Shown one piece after another: positions 48,376-60,133 of a stretch of DNA of 64,000 nucleotides. Source of the stretch: Ancylostoma caninum (Eukaryota > Nematoda > Chromadorea > Rhabditida > Ancylostomatidae); assembly GCA_037903475.1 (NCBI GenBank), contig JBAJFG010000626.1, forward strand, positions 310,001 to 374,000, read 5' to 3'. The notes beneath the pieces are model-generated. The model saw nothing but the letters and a program-made list of their open reading frames with translations, searched no databases and was not told where the DNA came from. Every line of letters starts with the position of its first letter. Positions within the stretch are counted from its first letter, which is position 1. The translations under genes were made by a program, and so were the position numbers.

Positions 48376-50604
48376 GTTTCTCTCTTCCTCCTCTTGTTCT
48401 TCTCCTCTATGTCTTTAGTGTTCTATGGTCCAATGAGTAGAGAATAAATAGGTGAATAAATAGGATATTCTGAGGCTACGCTGGTGAACTCCTCTCATTC
48501 AATTTCGTTCCATCCAGTATGAACTTGTTCACTGTATGCCTATCCAGTGTTAATGGAAAAAAGATTTGCCTCAGGCTGTTTGTGACCGAGTAGGGTTCAC
48601 CATCGATGAAGCTGCGATAGAAATGCAGTGCGCCAAGGATTCATTTCCAATTCCAGTATATGTATTGCTATAAGAGGACGGGTTGAAAATTTTCCGGAAT
48701 GACCACCAAATAGCAATACCAAACGGTGTTTTCCGTTTATTTCTATGCCGTTTTATAGAGAAATCCTCCACACGAATTGACTATAAATATCAATTCTATC
48801 TGCCGAATAGCCTGCTTTTGACAGGTCCTTCTAGTCAGCCAACTTTGCTTATCTTCAATTATTGATGAATGCGAAGTTCGAGCAATCAATAAATCTTTCA
48901 AAATAAAGAGGAAATCTTATGTAAACAAAATCATTCCTATGTTCTGATTTTGGGGACCCCATCGCCTACATTTCCCACCCTCACTTTCCTGGCTTAGATA
49001 AGCGAGGATTGCCGCACAAACCGTTGACCATATGCAGGACGTCGAAAAAGGTACTGCACCAGAAAACGTGGATAAATTCTTCGATATGAATTTCGCAGAT
49101 AGGCGGAAAACTGTGCAAAGAATTGAGAAGTCTCCCAACATACTTTAAGGGCAAATAGTTCAAATGCACAGAGCTAAATGACTTCAAAAAATCTTTTCCA
49201 AAGATGTGTGCCGCATTTGCACTTCAAATTCGGAACAACAGCACGTTCCGAATTGGACCCCAGCAAAAAGTTTTAAATTACCTGTTTAGAAAGGAAAGGG
49301 TTCGAAGCCCAGAACTTTCGCTAGAGATCAGCTTAAGTTCAGCACTATAGCAAGCCTACAAAAATATAGTCAAAACAGTGGTTCGAATCCTAAGAATTGG
49401 TTCCGAAAAGGAGGACCTTTCACTGGGTGGAAAAGGATCAATATTTGTTTTTGCTATGTCAGGGCATTTCAGTAACTGTCAGAAAAGAATTTACTAGATA
49501 AGAATGGTGAATATTTTTCGAAACTGGAGGTTATTGTTTGTTATTATTTGTTTTGTATTATCTGTTATTATCTGAATGACCTACTTTTCAGAACTTCAGA
49601 GCCTCTGCTTCTCTCTCCTCTGTCCCTCTTGCTTACCCTTAAGCGGTTTTGTGATTTGTATTAGGTGTTAACATGAGTCCTTGCGCTTTTTTCGGATGCC
49701 CTTTTTTACATCTATTTGATTGCTTTTGGGTACCTCATATATGATTTGAAAGCGCTATACTTCCTCTACAAGAGTGCTGCAGCAGTTTTTCTAAAACGAC
49801 AGTTTGCCTGAATTTTGGCCCAGCGAAGTGGAGCAGTGAGTAAGTGAAAAGAGCACAACCGACAACTGCCTCTCCTGGCATTCTGCTGAAGCTCAGAAGG
49901 CCATCAAAATTACCCAAACGACAAGCGCTAGGTATGAGTGAGAGGTTTTGTTCGAAATGACTGATCGTCATCGATTTTCCAACTCCAAAGAAGACATATT
50001 TTGTCTCAACCACTTCTACCAAACAGATTTCTTTAACGAAGACCTGGGAATTGCTCCAGAGGAATCATATGGTTTAGGTGGATATCAAAGCTTTCAAAGC
50101 CCACGAGCAACTGAGGTAATTCTGCTCAAAGGATCCAAGGATTTAGCCATCTTACCCCATGATAACGTCGGACCTCAGTCTTGCCAGCGTCATCAGACTG
50201 GCCCTTCAACAGTTCCATTGACGATGTTCTTTCGCGTGTATATTCTGCACAGCTTACGCGCTCAAACTTATTGGGTGCTTTTTGGACTCTATTCACTACA
50301 AGGAGGAAATGGTATTTTTCCTCAAATTACGCTTAAAAGTTAAGTATTTAAGTAGTTCTGTGGAAACCCTCGATGATATGATGTAGAGGAAGGAAAGCGC
50401 TTTCAGAAGATATACAACATGCTATGAAAATGGCAATAGGGCAGAAAACAGTAGAAAATAGCAGCTGAGAAAAAAAAAGCGCAAAGACTTATGTTAACAC
50501 GTAATATTTACCTTCGCCTCCTACAGTCCCTTCGCAATTCTATTTACCTCAAATCGTAATTGATTTTCTCTGAAATCTTCTTCAATGAGGGGTCGAGCAT
50601 TCAG
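48376..50604. other. Upstream region of the receptor gene
   Basis: A 131-codon plus frame at 49948-50343 and a 95-codon minus frame at 49735-50022 overlap each other; neither has a motif or clean splice borders. Promoter elements are not identifiable by eye. 48940-48990 has a GGGGACCCCAT string like the hAT-type MITE interior and may be another remnant. Confidence 0.4.
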
Positions 50605-50618
50605 GAATCTCCACACCC
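50596..50618 (+). promoter_or_regulatory. Probable trans-splice acceptor of the receptor gene
   Basis: GAGCATTCAG ends at 50604, 14 bases before the start codon, leaving a very short 5' UTR. No upstream exon is evident, as expected for spliced-leader addition. Confidence 0.5.
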
Positions 50619-53600
50619 ATGCAGCTGATACTTCTCGGCTTCGTCGTCGTTTCATTACATCAACAAGTGAGCAACATTCATAAATATAATACATCTGACT
50701 CGTGGGGCCGGCCTCTGCAGAGCACTAAATTAGCCGGGCCTCCTCATAGCTCAGCGCTGTGGCAGGACATCAACTATAAATAGTGTTCAGGGGGACGCTG
50801 TCCGGGGAGCGCTTGTGCTGAAAAAGTCGCACCAACAATCGATGGACTCAGACGATAACGTGGAAGAGTTGGAGGAGTTAGAGGAGGAGGAAGAGTATAA
50901 GCAGAGCGAGCTCGATAAAGCCAGTATCTACGAGCAAGGGTGGGTTAGGGTTGAGTTCCACATGGGAGTAGGTATTGAGTACTGTATTTCAGTGAGACCC
51001 GGGATTTCTTGCAGTTCTTGAGGAAGATCAAATACGACCACAGACAGTGCCCGGACGACGACAATGGCGGTGGGTAGTTACGAATTTCATCGAGTCAAAT
51101 CGAGTGGGTCAATCATTTTTGCGTCACAGAATACCTCGCCCATGTGGTCTGCCGCGCCGCACCACCTACGCGCACGGCAATCCATTTGGGCGCTATCGTT
51201 GTCGGTATTGATCTTTAGCTTACGTTATTACCACGCTGAACCAAGAACAAAGGCACAGAGAAAACGTGAAAGAAAAATTGCCACCTGCAATGCCTGTGCC
51301 GCGACGCGTACATGTTGCGTAGCGGTAGACCAGATGAGCGGTATTTTGTGTTGCAAACGTGATCGATCATAACTGTGCGAAACATTCGAAGCGTAGATTA
51401 TTCAAAAAAAAGCTCAAAAATCCAATAATTCGGAATGTCTACTGTTTGGAAATGCCAAAGCCCAGCAACTCTTTTGATAAGTATGGGCATCTCTACTTCA
51501 TTGCTGCCATCCTAGCACAACTGCTGCTGAAATGAGGCAGCTTCAGCAGCAATTGAGGAAGGATAGCAGCAGAGACGTGATACGGCTTCAAGCTTTGATC
51601 TCGGCTTCTAGCTGTTCGGACTGCATTCCTGCTGCACAGCTTTCAAGGTCCAAATGTCGAATATGCAAAAAAAAAACTGGAATCAATACAATTTAAAAAA
51701 GCTTCCCCAAAATCTCTCCTCTTCTCTTCCTAATTTGTAACACTGGGATCTAGTACGGTTTATGAGAAAATGAAATGGATAATATAAAAAACATCAGGTT
51801 TTTAAAGGTCAGAGCGACCTGGTATTGTTCAACATCTCGACAACCCTCGTTCAGGTCCCGTCTCGGTCAACGTCTCCATCGTGGTCAGCAATGTTCGCTC
51901 CGTTTCCGAGGTGACTATGGTAAGTGATTAGGGCACCGAGCTCCAAATTTGGCTATCTTCTGGTTGGAAGGCCTGATGTCTACACAACAAAATTTATTGG
52001 AAACGTCGAGTTTTGCTGCAACCACTGACTGTGTTTTTAATCACAGAGTTCTCTCATTTCCGATGAGCCCATAACGCTAGTCTGTTTTCCCCATGCAGCT
52101 GGTGAAACATTAATGGCGCATTCCAATTACAAACTTAACTCGAGCTTCTGCTACAGGGTGGCCTGGTGTGATACGTAAGGTTGCCGAAAATCACCACGCA
52201 GTTACCAAACAACAAAAAAAAGAAAAGGAAAATGAGTCTCCACTCTCCAATCCCCAATCTAAAAAACAACGGAAATGGAAGGTAAGCAAGTAAGTAAAGG
52301 AAAGAAACCCCAGCATGAGGTACTGAATGTTGAATGGCTCAGCGTTTCCCTCGAAGGTACCATTCAACTGGCGCATCTACATTAATGTTTTAGTGGTAAA
52401 ACTGTGTAATGGGATTATGAAAGGTCCTTTAGGTTCGGCGGCTAAGACTTCAGAAGTCATCCTGCAATGTCGCGCCATCCTCGCGGCTATTGGCGACGAG
52501 CTCTGGATCCAACTCCCCCTAATAACGAGGAGGAAATCACCTATATGAACTCTAAGCGATTTGAATATTGCAAAAGTTCCATGCTAGAATGCAGTCACAC
52601 CGTAATTCTGATGGTCTACACAAACACCACCATGGCCATGCATGGGTGGGATTCTTGAACTGATAACCATTCCAAACCAGGCTAGCAAACCTATTTTTGT
52701 GTCCTGCGTCTCCTAACGCTACGTATTCTCTAGCCATTGATAATCAGCCATGCCAATTATCATTGGTTTGCTTAGGTGTCGTTTTATGAATCCCAGCCCT
52801 GGCTTGCGGGATGAGGCCTCTAGGCCTTTTCTGAACTTGGAATTGAAGGATCGACTATGATTTGTGACAGTCACTGTAGAGCTACACAGCCTAAGTTGGA
52901 TCATCGATGAGCTATCCTTTTCGGGGAAGAATGGGACCCGCAGTGTCTCCCACGGGCCATCTTACGCTTACGGTGGCCTTGCGCACTGGAGTGGTTAGTG
53001 TTCGACAGCCGTTTTCGGTCACTCTGTCTCCTGAGTTCTCTAGCCGACGTATCTTTGGTGCTGAGCATTTCTCAGTCATCACAGGAGGATTTTTCACGCA
53101 CTTTTTTAGTTAGAGGTGCTACGTCATTTTCACTACTCATCTGGTGGCGGAAATACATTCATTCACGAGAGAGAATTCCACTTTTTGCACCACTCTTCTT
53201 CTATAAAATCCTCTCCTACGTGGGAAGAAACCAGGAGAATAGGGGAGGTTCGTCGTCTGAGTGACTCAAAAAGGAAACCGTTTGCCTCTACTGCCTTCTC
53301 TCTTACAAATTGCAAAGCAATAAACTGCCCATATGCTAAAAACTTGCTTAACGAAGAGATCGGAAATGAACGTTCGGTATCAAATTTCGCCAATTTCAAG
53401 GACATTTCCACCAGCGCATCCGATTCGTGGCAGTGAGCGGCGAACATTCTGCCCTTTCCTGGAAATGGGATAACTTACGTAGCAGCTAGCCCGCTGCAGG
53501 AGCACTTACATGCACAGCGTTTGGCTATGTAAATTCGTAGGGACCTTCTTCCGAAAAAGGGGTTCAGTTCTTTGTAAGGCGTTCGACAAGGTAACACGAA

Positions 53601-56600
53601 CATTCCTTTTTTTCCAATGAATCAAAACGTTTCAGGATTATTCGATCGAGATGTTCTATAGAGAGGCGTGGCTGGATCCTCGACTAAAATATAGTAAGGC
53701 TAAGTTCAAGAACAAGGTAAAGTTTGTGAAAATTTCGGGTTTGATGCGGGAAACTGCAGCAGATACTTGCAGACTGAGATTTCTTTGCACGAGAGCTACT
53801 CGAACTTTCTTTGGCATCCGGACACATTCGTGCCGAACGCAATCGCTTCCAAGAATCCACGGAAACAGAGCATCACACACAGATCACTGCTGAGGTTTGT
53901 GTATCACTCCTATGCTAAAGCTGCGGGAATAACTGGAAAATGGTGCGAGATTATATTTGCCACGTGGCAACCCTTATCGAGAAAGGGGTATACAAGGGCC
54001 TCAGTTTGCAGGTAGACGTGTAGACCTCAGTCTACTCTCCGCTTCCTTAGACATTCGTGCGGGAGTCCCGCCTGACAAAATGATGACTCTCGCTCGAGGG
54101 TGAGCGGGAGAAATCCAAAAATGAGAGTTTGTCCCGCAACCTCCGCGGGAGTCTCGACTTTGTCCCGAAAATCATGCCACTATCATGCTGCGGGAGACCG
54201 GATTTCGTACCGAAACTGAAAACATGAGAGAGCAAAAATGAGCGTCGAGTCCCGAGGCAAAGCATGCGCCCCGTGCGCCGACACCGCCCGCTACTAGCGG
54301 ACCCGGACGCGGTTCTGCATTTGCGCTACGTCTATGCTTGACCGCATACCACACTTCTCGCCTGGTCTTCGCATTGGGCCACGGCTTTAACCGGCCTCAG
54401 GGGGCATTCCAGTCCCTTAGGACTCCACTCTCCGCCGAAGCAGAGAGAAGACATCCAAGACAAGTGGACTTCCCTTCAAGATTTCATATCCGAAACCAAA
54501 AAGAACAATATGGTCGCAATCACTTACTGCTCGTGTAGGGTCCCCATTTTTGCAAATAAGGACAGGTTTGACACCCTGCTGGAAAGTTTTATATTGTTCA
54601 AACGAATCGTTGTACGTGCCTTTCTAAAAAATTAGATTGTGTGATTCTACGTATACGTTGTAGTGTATTTTTTCATAATCAGCTGTAATTTTATTGAAGT
54701 TTGTATTGTATCGTGAGGTAACCTCATCTCACGACTGGCTTTAATAGTCGTAATAAATCTATCTATCTAAGACTGAAGTCTACCTGCAAACTGAGACCAT
54801 TATATACCCTTCATTTCATATGGGGTACTACTTGACAATCACAAACCCTCTGGTTAATCCCACAACAAAAGTATAATGATTGCTCCCGACGGAGCTAACG
54901 ATTTTGTCAGGTGGGATGTTTTGTCAGGCGGGACTCCCGCACGAATGTCTGAGTCGACAGAGTGTTCACCCGATTGAGCACGTGGTCCACACGCGTCGCA
55001 CCACGCGTGTTAACCGGTCTAGCCCACTGTCCCGAATGTGTTGAACAAAGGCGATGATAAAATTTTCTGGCTGAGGAAGTGTGAGGACCTTTTTTTTCAG
55101 GCTTCGGAACGATGGCAGTATTCTCTACAGTCGGCGTCTTTCCCTTGTTGTCACATGTGGTGGGATACCTATTTTTATCCTTGTATGCCCATGGGAATCC
55201 TGACAATTTCAGGAATGGATCTGACGTTATTTCCTTTCGATTCACAGCTGTGCAAGCTCGGCATCGAGAGCTGTGCGTCTGATTCACCTGTTTCCAGAGC
55301 ATTTACACTACGTAGAAATGCAAATTCTCTTGCAGATGGCTATACAGCTGACCAAGTGCGATACGTGTGGTCGCAAGGGCGGATTGAAGCTTTGATACTG
55401 CACAAGATTCGCCTGCCCGACTTCCAGATCAAAGAGAGCTTTGTGACAAGCCGAGTAGAGAGCTATGCTACAGGCTAGTGACAGAAGGTTCCCTAGATGA
55501 GCACGTCCTGAATGCTCCACCTTGCTCTGTTCAGGAGAATATTCGCGCTTGTACGTCTGCTTCGTTTTTTCACGCTCCGCCGGCTTCTGCTTCTTACAGC
55601 TGATCATCCCTTCGACAGCTGTGGTCATCACTTCGTGGGTATCGTTATGGATGGAAAACGAGACATCTTTTCAGGTTGACCCCCATCAGAAGTTGTTTTC
55701 TGTGTGCTTGCTCACCATTGTACCTGCTTCACTTACGTTATTTCAGGACATGATTTCAATTATACTAACTATAACGTTTTTACTGTTTTCGTACAATGAG
55801 GTAATGCCACGGGTTAGCTACATTAAAGCAATGGATGTTTATCTCGGTGAGTTCACTGCAGTTCTTAAAAAGGAGTGTTGCCTATAGATAGAAGTAGAGG
55901 CGGGGCGGGGGAGGGGTGGGGTGAGGGCAGGTGGGGATTCTTAACAATAGATAGGGAGCAGTGGAAATTAAAATAAAGTAGTGATAGGAAAATGAGAGAA
56001 GAACACGGCAAAATCTGGCACCTCCACATAAATGGAGTGCACGAGTAATTTTCGGCCCCTTTGTAAAGTGACGGAAACGTGACGTCTTTCCCACGCCCAT
56101 CCTGGCTTACCAGTTCTGCCTTCCACAATGGTAAACCAGTGGGTATGTTTATCCATAGATGGGAGCAAGGTATAGAAAACGTCACGTGTGAGTAAATATG
56201 TTGATGGGTGGCTTTTAAAGGGTGAATTTGACCACGTTACTATTACCATGAGTAGTTCCATGATGCGTCCTTTTTCAAGACTTCATATTTTTCGGAAAAT
56301 TCGCCGTGCTGCACCTTTCACCTAATTTCACACGGATTCGATGCCTGATGTTGTGAATGTTCTCTCATAGTTGACGCGGTATAAGCATAATGTTTCCGCC
56401 ATGTATGCGTCATGCGAATTCTATGCGAACTTCGTGCAGCTTGGACCATATGGGAAATGAAGCAGAGTCAGGTGTGCATGAAATGTGCACAAATCAAAAG
56501 AAACGTCCATTTGCGATGTAAATTTGAGCGTTGTGCATGATGCACGCATGAATTCTGCCGCTTGCATGTGCAGGAGCACGGGTGTAACTTTATGCAAACT

Positions 56601-59258
56601 TCTTTTTTTATGCAAACATCATGCAACTACGTAGCTCCTACGCACACTTCATTTGCATCCTCTGTCAACCCCAGTTTTTTCTCACGATCATAGCTCGATC
56701 TTGGCCCTCTGATGGTTCAGAGTTATAAAAGAAAGTAGGTAACTACTAGGAGCAAATGTCGAGCATCCTGAAACAATACTTTTCAGGTGTTTGTTTTTGC
56801 ATTGTTTTTTGCTCGCTCATAAAACTTGCCATCGTGAAATATATGCGCCAGCGACTGAGGTTGACACGGTTCGTTCTTGGAGACAACTTTCCGATGGAAA
56901 TCCAAGTCATCTTGATGTTCACATAATTCTTTTGTTTCCAGTGACACTTCGATCGTGGCTGGTATGGTGCCCATTGTCCGCGTAGCCAATGGTGTCGGTG
57001 ACTCCACCGCCACTACCTACGCCATTGAACATAATGGTTTAAAAAAGTGAGTGATGAGTTCTCGCGAGAATATTTCTTCAATATTTTGCCTCGCAGGTTG
57101 TTATGAACATTTTATTTGCCAACGTTTCGGAAACGCGCCATTTTCAAGACCAGGAAGTGCACCAATTTTCATGAACTTATGCTCTACACCGTAAAGCGCT
57201 TCTGCCTTCGACTCATAATGGACTAACTCATAGCTCATAACTCGACTCATAGCTAACTGTGAACACCAGACATGTGGAAAGCACTCGCCAAGCATTCCAA
57301 AAAAAGGCGGAGAATATAGGGCAATTTATACTGGGTGCGTGCGACTAACGCGCGTGCGTCTATATGATGAAGAATAGGACCCAGTCGCATAGCAGTCGCA
57401 GCTCAGACGCACGCATTTGCGGCCTCGCGACGGCCGCGCGTTCTTTTCATTGAAGATGTACATGCCGTGTTGACCGGTCTTCATGGAAAATCCCTTGCAA
57501 ATGGATGCGTGCGACTGATGCGCGACTGACGCACGCAGCTAGTATAAATTACCCTATACGCTGCACACAAATATGATAACCATTTTGAACGAAGTATTGA
57601 TTTATCTGTTCTATTGATTTTTCGGAATTCTTGCAAGCGGGTCGGTGAAGACGTGCCTTCTGGGATCTTCCAAAACGATGAACGTGGATAAGGCAGCCAT
57701 TTTGGAAGGATTTATTTATCAGTCGAGCAACTTCACCCCATTTTCTGAGGGAAGGGGGGACGGGTAAAGAGGAGTAACTTAAGCCGATCACCAAATGATG
57801 AACAAAGCTTCAATAAGGATTTTTTGGTTCAACAACGAGCGAAGCCGGGTGTTCAACTTCTCTCGGCCATTTAAAGCTGATACCAACACTTGTTGAAGTG
57901 CTAGTATAAAAGAAGGGCTTCATGAAGGTGTCCTTCGGCATTTTTGCAAGGAGTAATGTATATCATAGTAATCGGAGTCACGGAGGGATTCTTCTAGTGT
58001 AAAAATCTCAAAATCGATTTTGAATTGAGACAAGGCTATCAAGCACACCTCTTCTTTATTTGGTGGAAGCAAACATAGAAACTGGTGAAGTCACGCTAAG
58101 TATCATTTAATTTTTCACCGCACGGATCTGAACAACCTTATTTTCAGAAGCTCTCTACCTCAGACCGCTGGCCTCTACAGCTCAGTTCCTTTGGAAAAAC
58201 TGCAATCGACTATCTCTATTGACACGAAACCTAAAACTATTGAATTCACTCCTCGTTTCATGCATCGGTTTCATTGGATATCACAGGTGAGGAGCGTTTC
58301 GAAGAACGTTTTGAAAAGCAGTTTCAAGACAGTATGTCATCTCATAGGTCCTCATCTCGGCTGAAAATATGCGATTCGCTGAGGGCAAAAATGCATTTTA
58401 ACATTCAGGTGAACGTCGAAAACCTCATAAGTCAAGGATTCTATGGAATTCTTTGACCGAGAGTTTTCAAATTCTTAGCCAGTGGGGGAGAGCCTTCATT
58501 CCTTAGCAAAAACTTGCTGATTAGCGTGGTTTCCCAGCACGGCAATACTTGCTCGATCGATAATAGCTATTGTTGAGAAGTTCATTTTAATGTGCAGTCT
58601 TCACCTCTCCTCAGCTTTTCCCACAGTTTACTGGCTGGAAAACTCGTCCGTATCAATATCAAATTTTGCACTAAGGATAGCACATTTGACTTTTTTTAGT
58701 TCAAGTTCATCATTGGAATCAGCGCATCGAGTAGTAAAGTGAGGCTGGATTCAGCTGATATCGCGATACCCATCATGAGGTGACACACTGCCCTTGAGTT
58801 CCAATCCTGGCCTGATCCGGTGGCTGCTTCTGGTATATATCGATTTTGGGCGGCGCTTCCGCTGCTGTTTTCGGCTGAAATCGATACGCACCAAAACAAC
58901 TGTCGTCTCGCTGCAATGGCTGGAAGCATGAACAGCGGCAGTACTGCTAGCGAGATTCACATGTTTTCCATAAATTTCGTCCTGTGAGCTATATTCATAC
59001 TTTTTTTGGAATTTCAGATGTCGTTCTTCTTCGGCTTCGTCATATTCTGCCTGTTTTACTTCCTTGTTTATCCCAACATTCATACACAGGTGAGTGCGAC
59101 CTTGACAAATGTGTAAGCAACAATGTCGTTCGAGCAAATTGTAAGAAATACGGCAAAACAATTTCCTCTCAATGATCTGCCGTTGATTCCAATGATTTCA
59201 GCTGATCGACGAGGACTGCGACCGCACTGCCGCTGAGTGGTTCGCCGATATTAAATGA
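50619..59258 (+). CDS. exp-1: Cys-loop ligand-gated ion channel, EXP-1-like (excitatory GABA-receptor type), complete, 497 residues
   Basis: Sixteen exons: 50619-50666, 50791-50939, 50993-51069, 51855-51919, 53636-53716, 53773-53894, 55101-55159, 55213-55272, 55336-55473, 55535-55674, 55747-55846, 56787-56868, 56942-57046, 58148-58286, 59018-59089, 59202-59258; 1,494 bases, every phase agrees. Seen: signal peptide (1-16), glutamate-rich segment (41-51), WHPDTFVPN (154-162), Cys-loop C200-C214 around [15 protein letters not shown] and LPDFQIK in the agonist-binding face, [12 protein letters not shown] before M1, M1 about 272-300, M2 about 310-330, M2-M3 linker [14 protein letters not shown]3 about 345-363, cytoplasmic loop to about 455, M4 456-473. 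M2 begins ETS (309-311), where anion-selective GABA channels have PAR. From memory, an ET-type triplet marks cation-selective EXP-1, which drives enteric muscle contraction in C. elegans. The linker fits the nematode GABA-receptor clade. A close paralogue such as an LGC-34/35-type channel is the main alternative. Intron 9 is GC-AG. Confidence 0.88.
51137..51342. mobile_element. GC-rich TIR element in receptor intron 3
   Basis: Ends CCCATGTGGTCTGCCGC and its imperfect inverse GCGGTAGACCAGATGAGC, with a CACCACCTACGCG core on the left. Same family as 35961-36205. Confidence 0.65.
51500..51660. repeat. Hairpin-forming dispersed repeat in receptor intron 3
   Basis: TGCTGCCATCCTAG and CAACTGCTGCTGAA pair with TTCAGCAGCAATTG and GGATAGCAGCA. 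The CTGCTGCACAGCTTTC that follows also follows the copy at about 20935. Confidence 0.6.
51920..53635. other. Receptor intron 4
   Basis: A 1.7-kb intron. It holds the third copy of the GDAG-coding repeat (about 52645-52740, minus strand). Other frames, including those at 53116-53447, are chance frames inside the intron. Confidence 0.7.
52645..52740 (-). repeat. Third copy of the GDAG-coding dispersed repeat
   Basis: GATTCTTGAAC, CCAGGCTAGCAAACC and TCCTGCGTCTCCTAAC match 10750-10830 in order. Minus-strand translation again gives GDAG followed by F-x-S-L and FKNP. Confidence 0.6.
53985..54951. mobile_element. Two interleaved inverted-repeat pairs in receptor intron 6
   Basis: Pair one: CTCAGTTTGCAGGTAGAC at about 54000-54017 and its inverse GTCTACCTGCAAACTGAG at 54778-54795, extending outward to GGGGTATA and TATACCC. 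Pair two: GACATTCGTGCGGGAGTCCC and CGCCTGACAAAAT at 54050-54081 with their inverse at 54920-54950. The pairs overlap instead of nesting, so this is probably two elements, one inserted across the end of the other, or a rearranged composite. Confidence 0.65.
55474..55534 (+). other. GC-AG intron (intron 9) of the receptor gene
   Basis: The 61-nt intron begins ACAG|GCTAGTG and ends TGTTCAG. Splicing here restores SYATGEYSRL, the strongly conserved run before M1. No GT donor nearby would keep that run. GC-AG is the known minor class of major-spliceosome introns. Confidence 0.85.
55847..56786. other. Receptor intron 11
   Basis: A 940-bp intron with a G-rich tract at 55900-55935 and AT-rich remainder; no coding or clear element. 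Confidence 0.7.
57318..57555. mobile_element. MITE, AGTATAAATT family, copy 2, in receptor intron 13
   Basis: Left tip TAGGGCAATTTATACT and right tip AGTATAAATTACCCTA are near-perfect inverses with TA at the ends. Repeated GCGTGCGACT and GACGCACGC strings lie inside. Same family as 25061-25275. Confidence 0.85.
58705..58800. repeat. Truncated MITE end in receptor intron 14
   Basis: CAGCGCATCGAGTAGTAAAG and GAGGTGACACACTGCCCTTG line up with the right end of the 14040-14460 MITE. Confidence 0.65.
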
Positions 59259-59444
59259 TCTCTTGTTGTCGGAGAGACAGCTTTTCTCTTGTACATTATT
59301 TGTTTTCATGTGATTTGTCAAGTCAGATATTTATACAGATGAAATCTGATTGAAACACAAGCACTCATACACATCTAATAACGTTAAAATCACATGCGAG
59401 AAGGAGTTAAAAACAAGATGTGGATTCTGCCGCATTAGCAGAAA

Positions 59445-59830
59445 TTATGCAAGAACAAGACTTCGACGAGGAAGCTTATCGGAGACCAATGACATTGCTG
59501 AGGCGAATTTGTACATTCCATAACTATATGAAGCACTGTCCCTTGGAGCTAAATCATCAACGTCTTCCAGAACACCATCGTGAAGCACATAGCAGCCAGA
59601 TGTGGTTTTCGGGTGTACCCAAGTACGTGTTACCCCATTTGTCATTTCCGATCCTGAAATAGGAGGCGTTCATATGTTAGTTACCAATTTTCGTGGATCC
59701 TCCTCAAAATATCCCTGTCTCAGGGTACACCTAGGGATCCACTGACTCACCCATCGTAATACTGAGGTATGGGCATACTTGTGCAGATTGCGACTAGAAG
59801 AACCAACAATGCAGCAAGGATCGCACGCAT
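59445..59830 (-). CDS. Candidate small secreted peptide precursor, about 67 residues, three exons
   Basis: On the minus strand: exon 1 59830-59751, exon 2 59653-59634, exon 3 59548-59445. Exon 1 encodes a textbook signal peptide (MRAILAALLVLLVAICTS) followed by MPIPQYYDG. The donor GTGAGT is strong. Exon 2 would be a 20-nt microexon after CTATTTCAG; a donor 15 bases further on is equally in phase and would add five residues. Exon 3 follows GATTTAG and gives a mature part with SYSYGMYKF and a KLPRR dibasic site near the C-terminus, then TAA. A TTCAG acceptor ends three bases before the ATG, suggesting trans-splicing. Its stop is 190 bp from the receptor stop, tail-to-tail, so 3' UTRs may overlap. 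I do not recognise the peptide. Exons 2-3 are the uncertain part. Confidence 0.45.
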
Positions 59831-59839
59831 GTTCTGAAC

Positions 59840-60132
59840 TATCTTCCTTCTTGTACATACGACTTGTAAGAATGTGACGGACAATAGAGAACGTTGTTCA
59901 ATTTACTGGCGCTCATATGCTCAACCGGTTGATCACAAACACATGCTCAAATGCAGGTTGTCATCCTAGAATGGATCATGATGTTTCAAAATCAGAAGAA
60001 TCTTTGGGCGACGTTGGCCACAAGGCATTCATATTTCCTAGAGAAGTGCCGAAAAACCACGTTTCAACCTTTTCTTTCTGAAGAATTCGGGCTGAACGTT
60101 ACGACGGCAACCTCAGGGAGTTGCAGCATCTT
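59840..60132. other. Short intergenic stretch
   Basis: This would hold the promoter of the minus-strand peptide gene; no element can be identified by eye. Confidence 0.4.
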
Positions 60133-60133
60133 A

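Noticed and set aside
59420..59662. Plus-strand 80-codon frame downstream of the receptor
   Set aside because: It is the reverse complement of the minus-strand peptide candidate and has no splice context or motif of its own.
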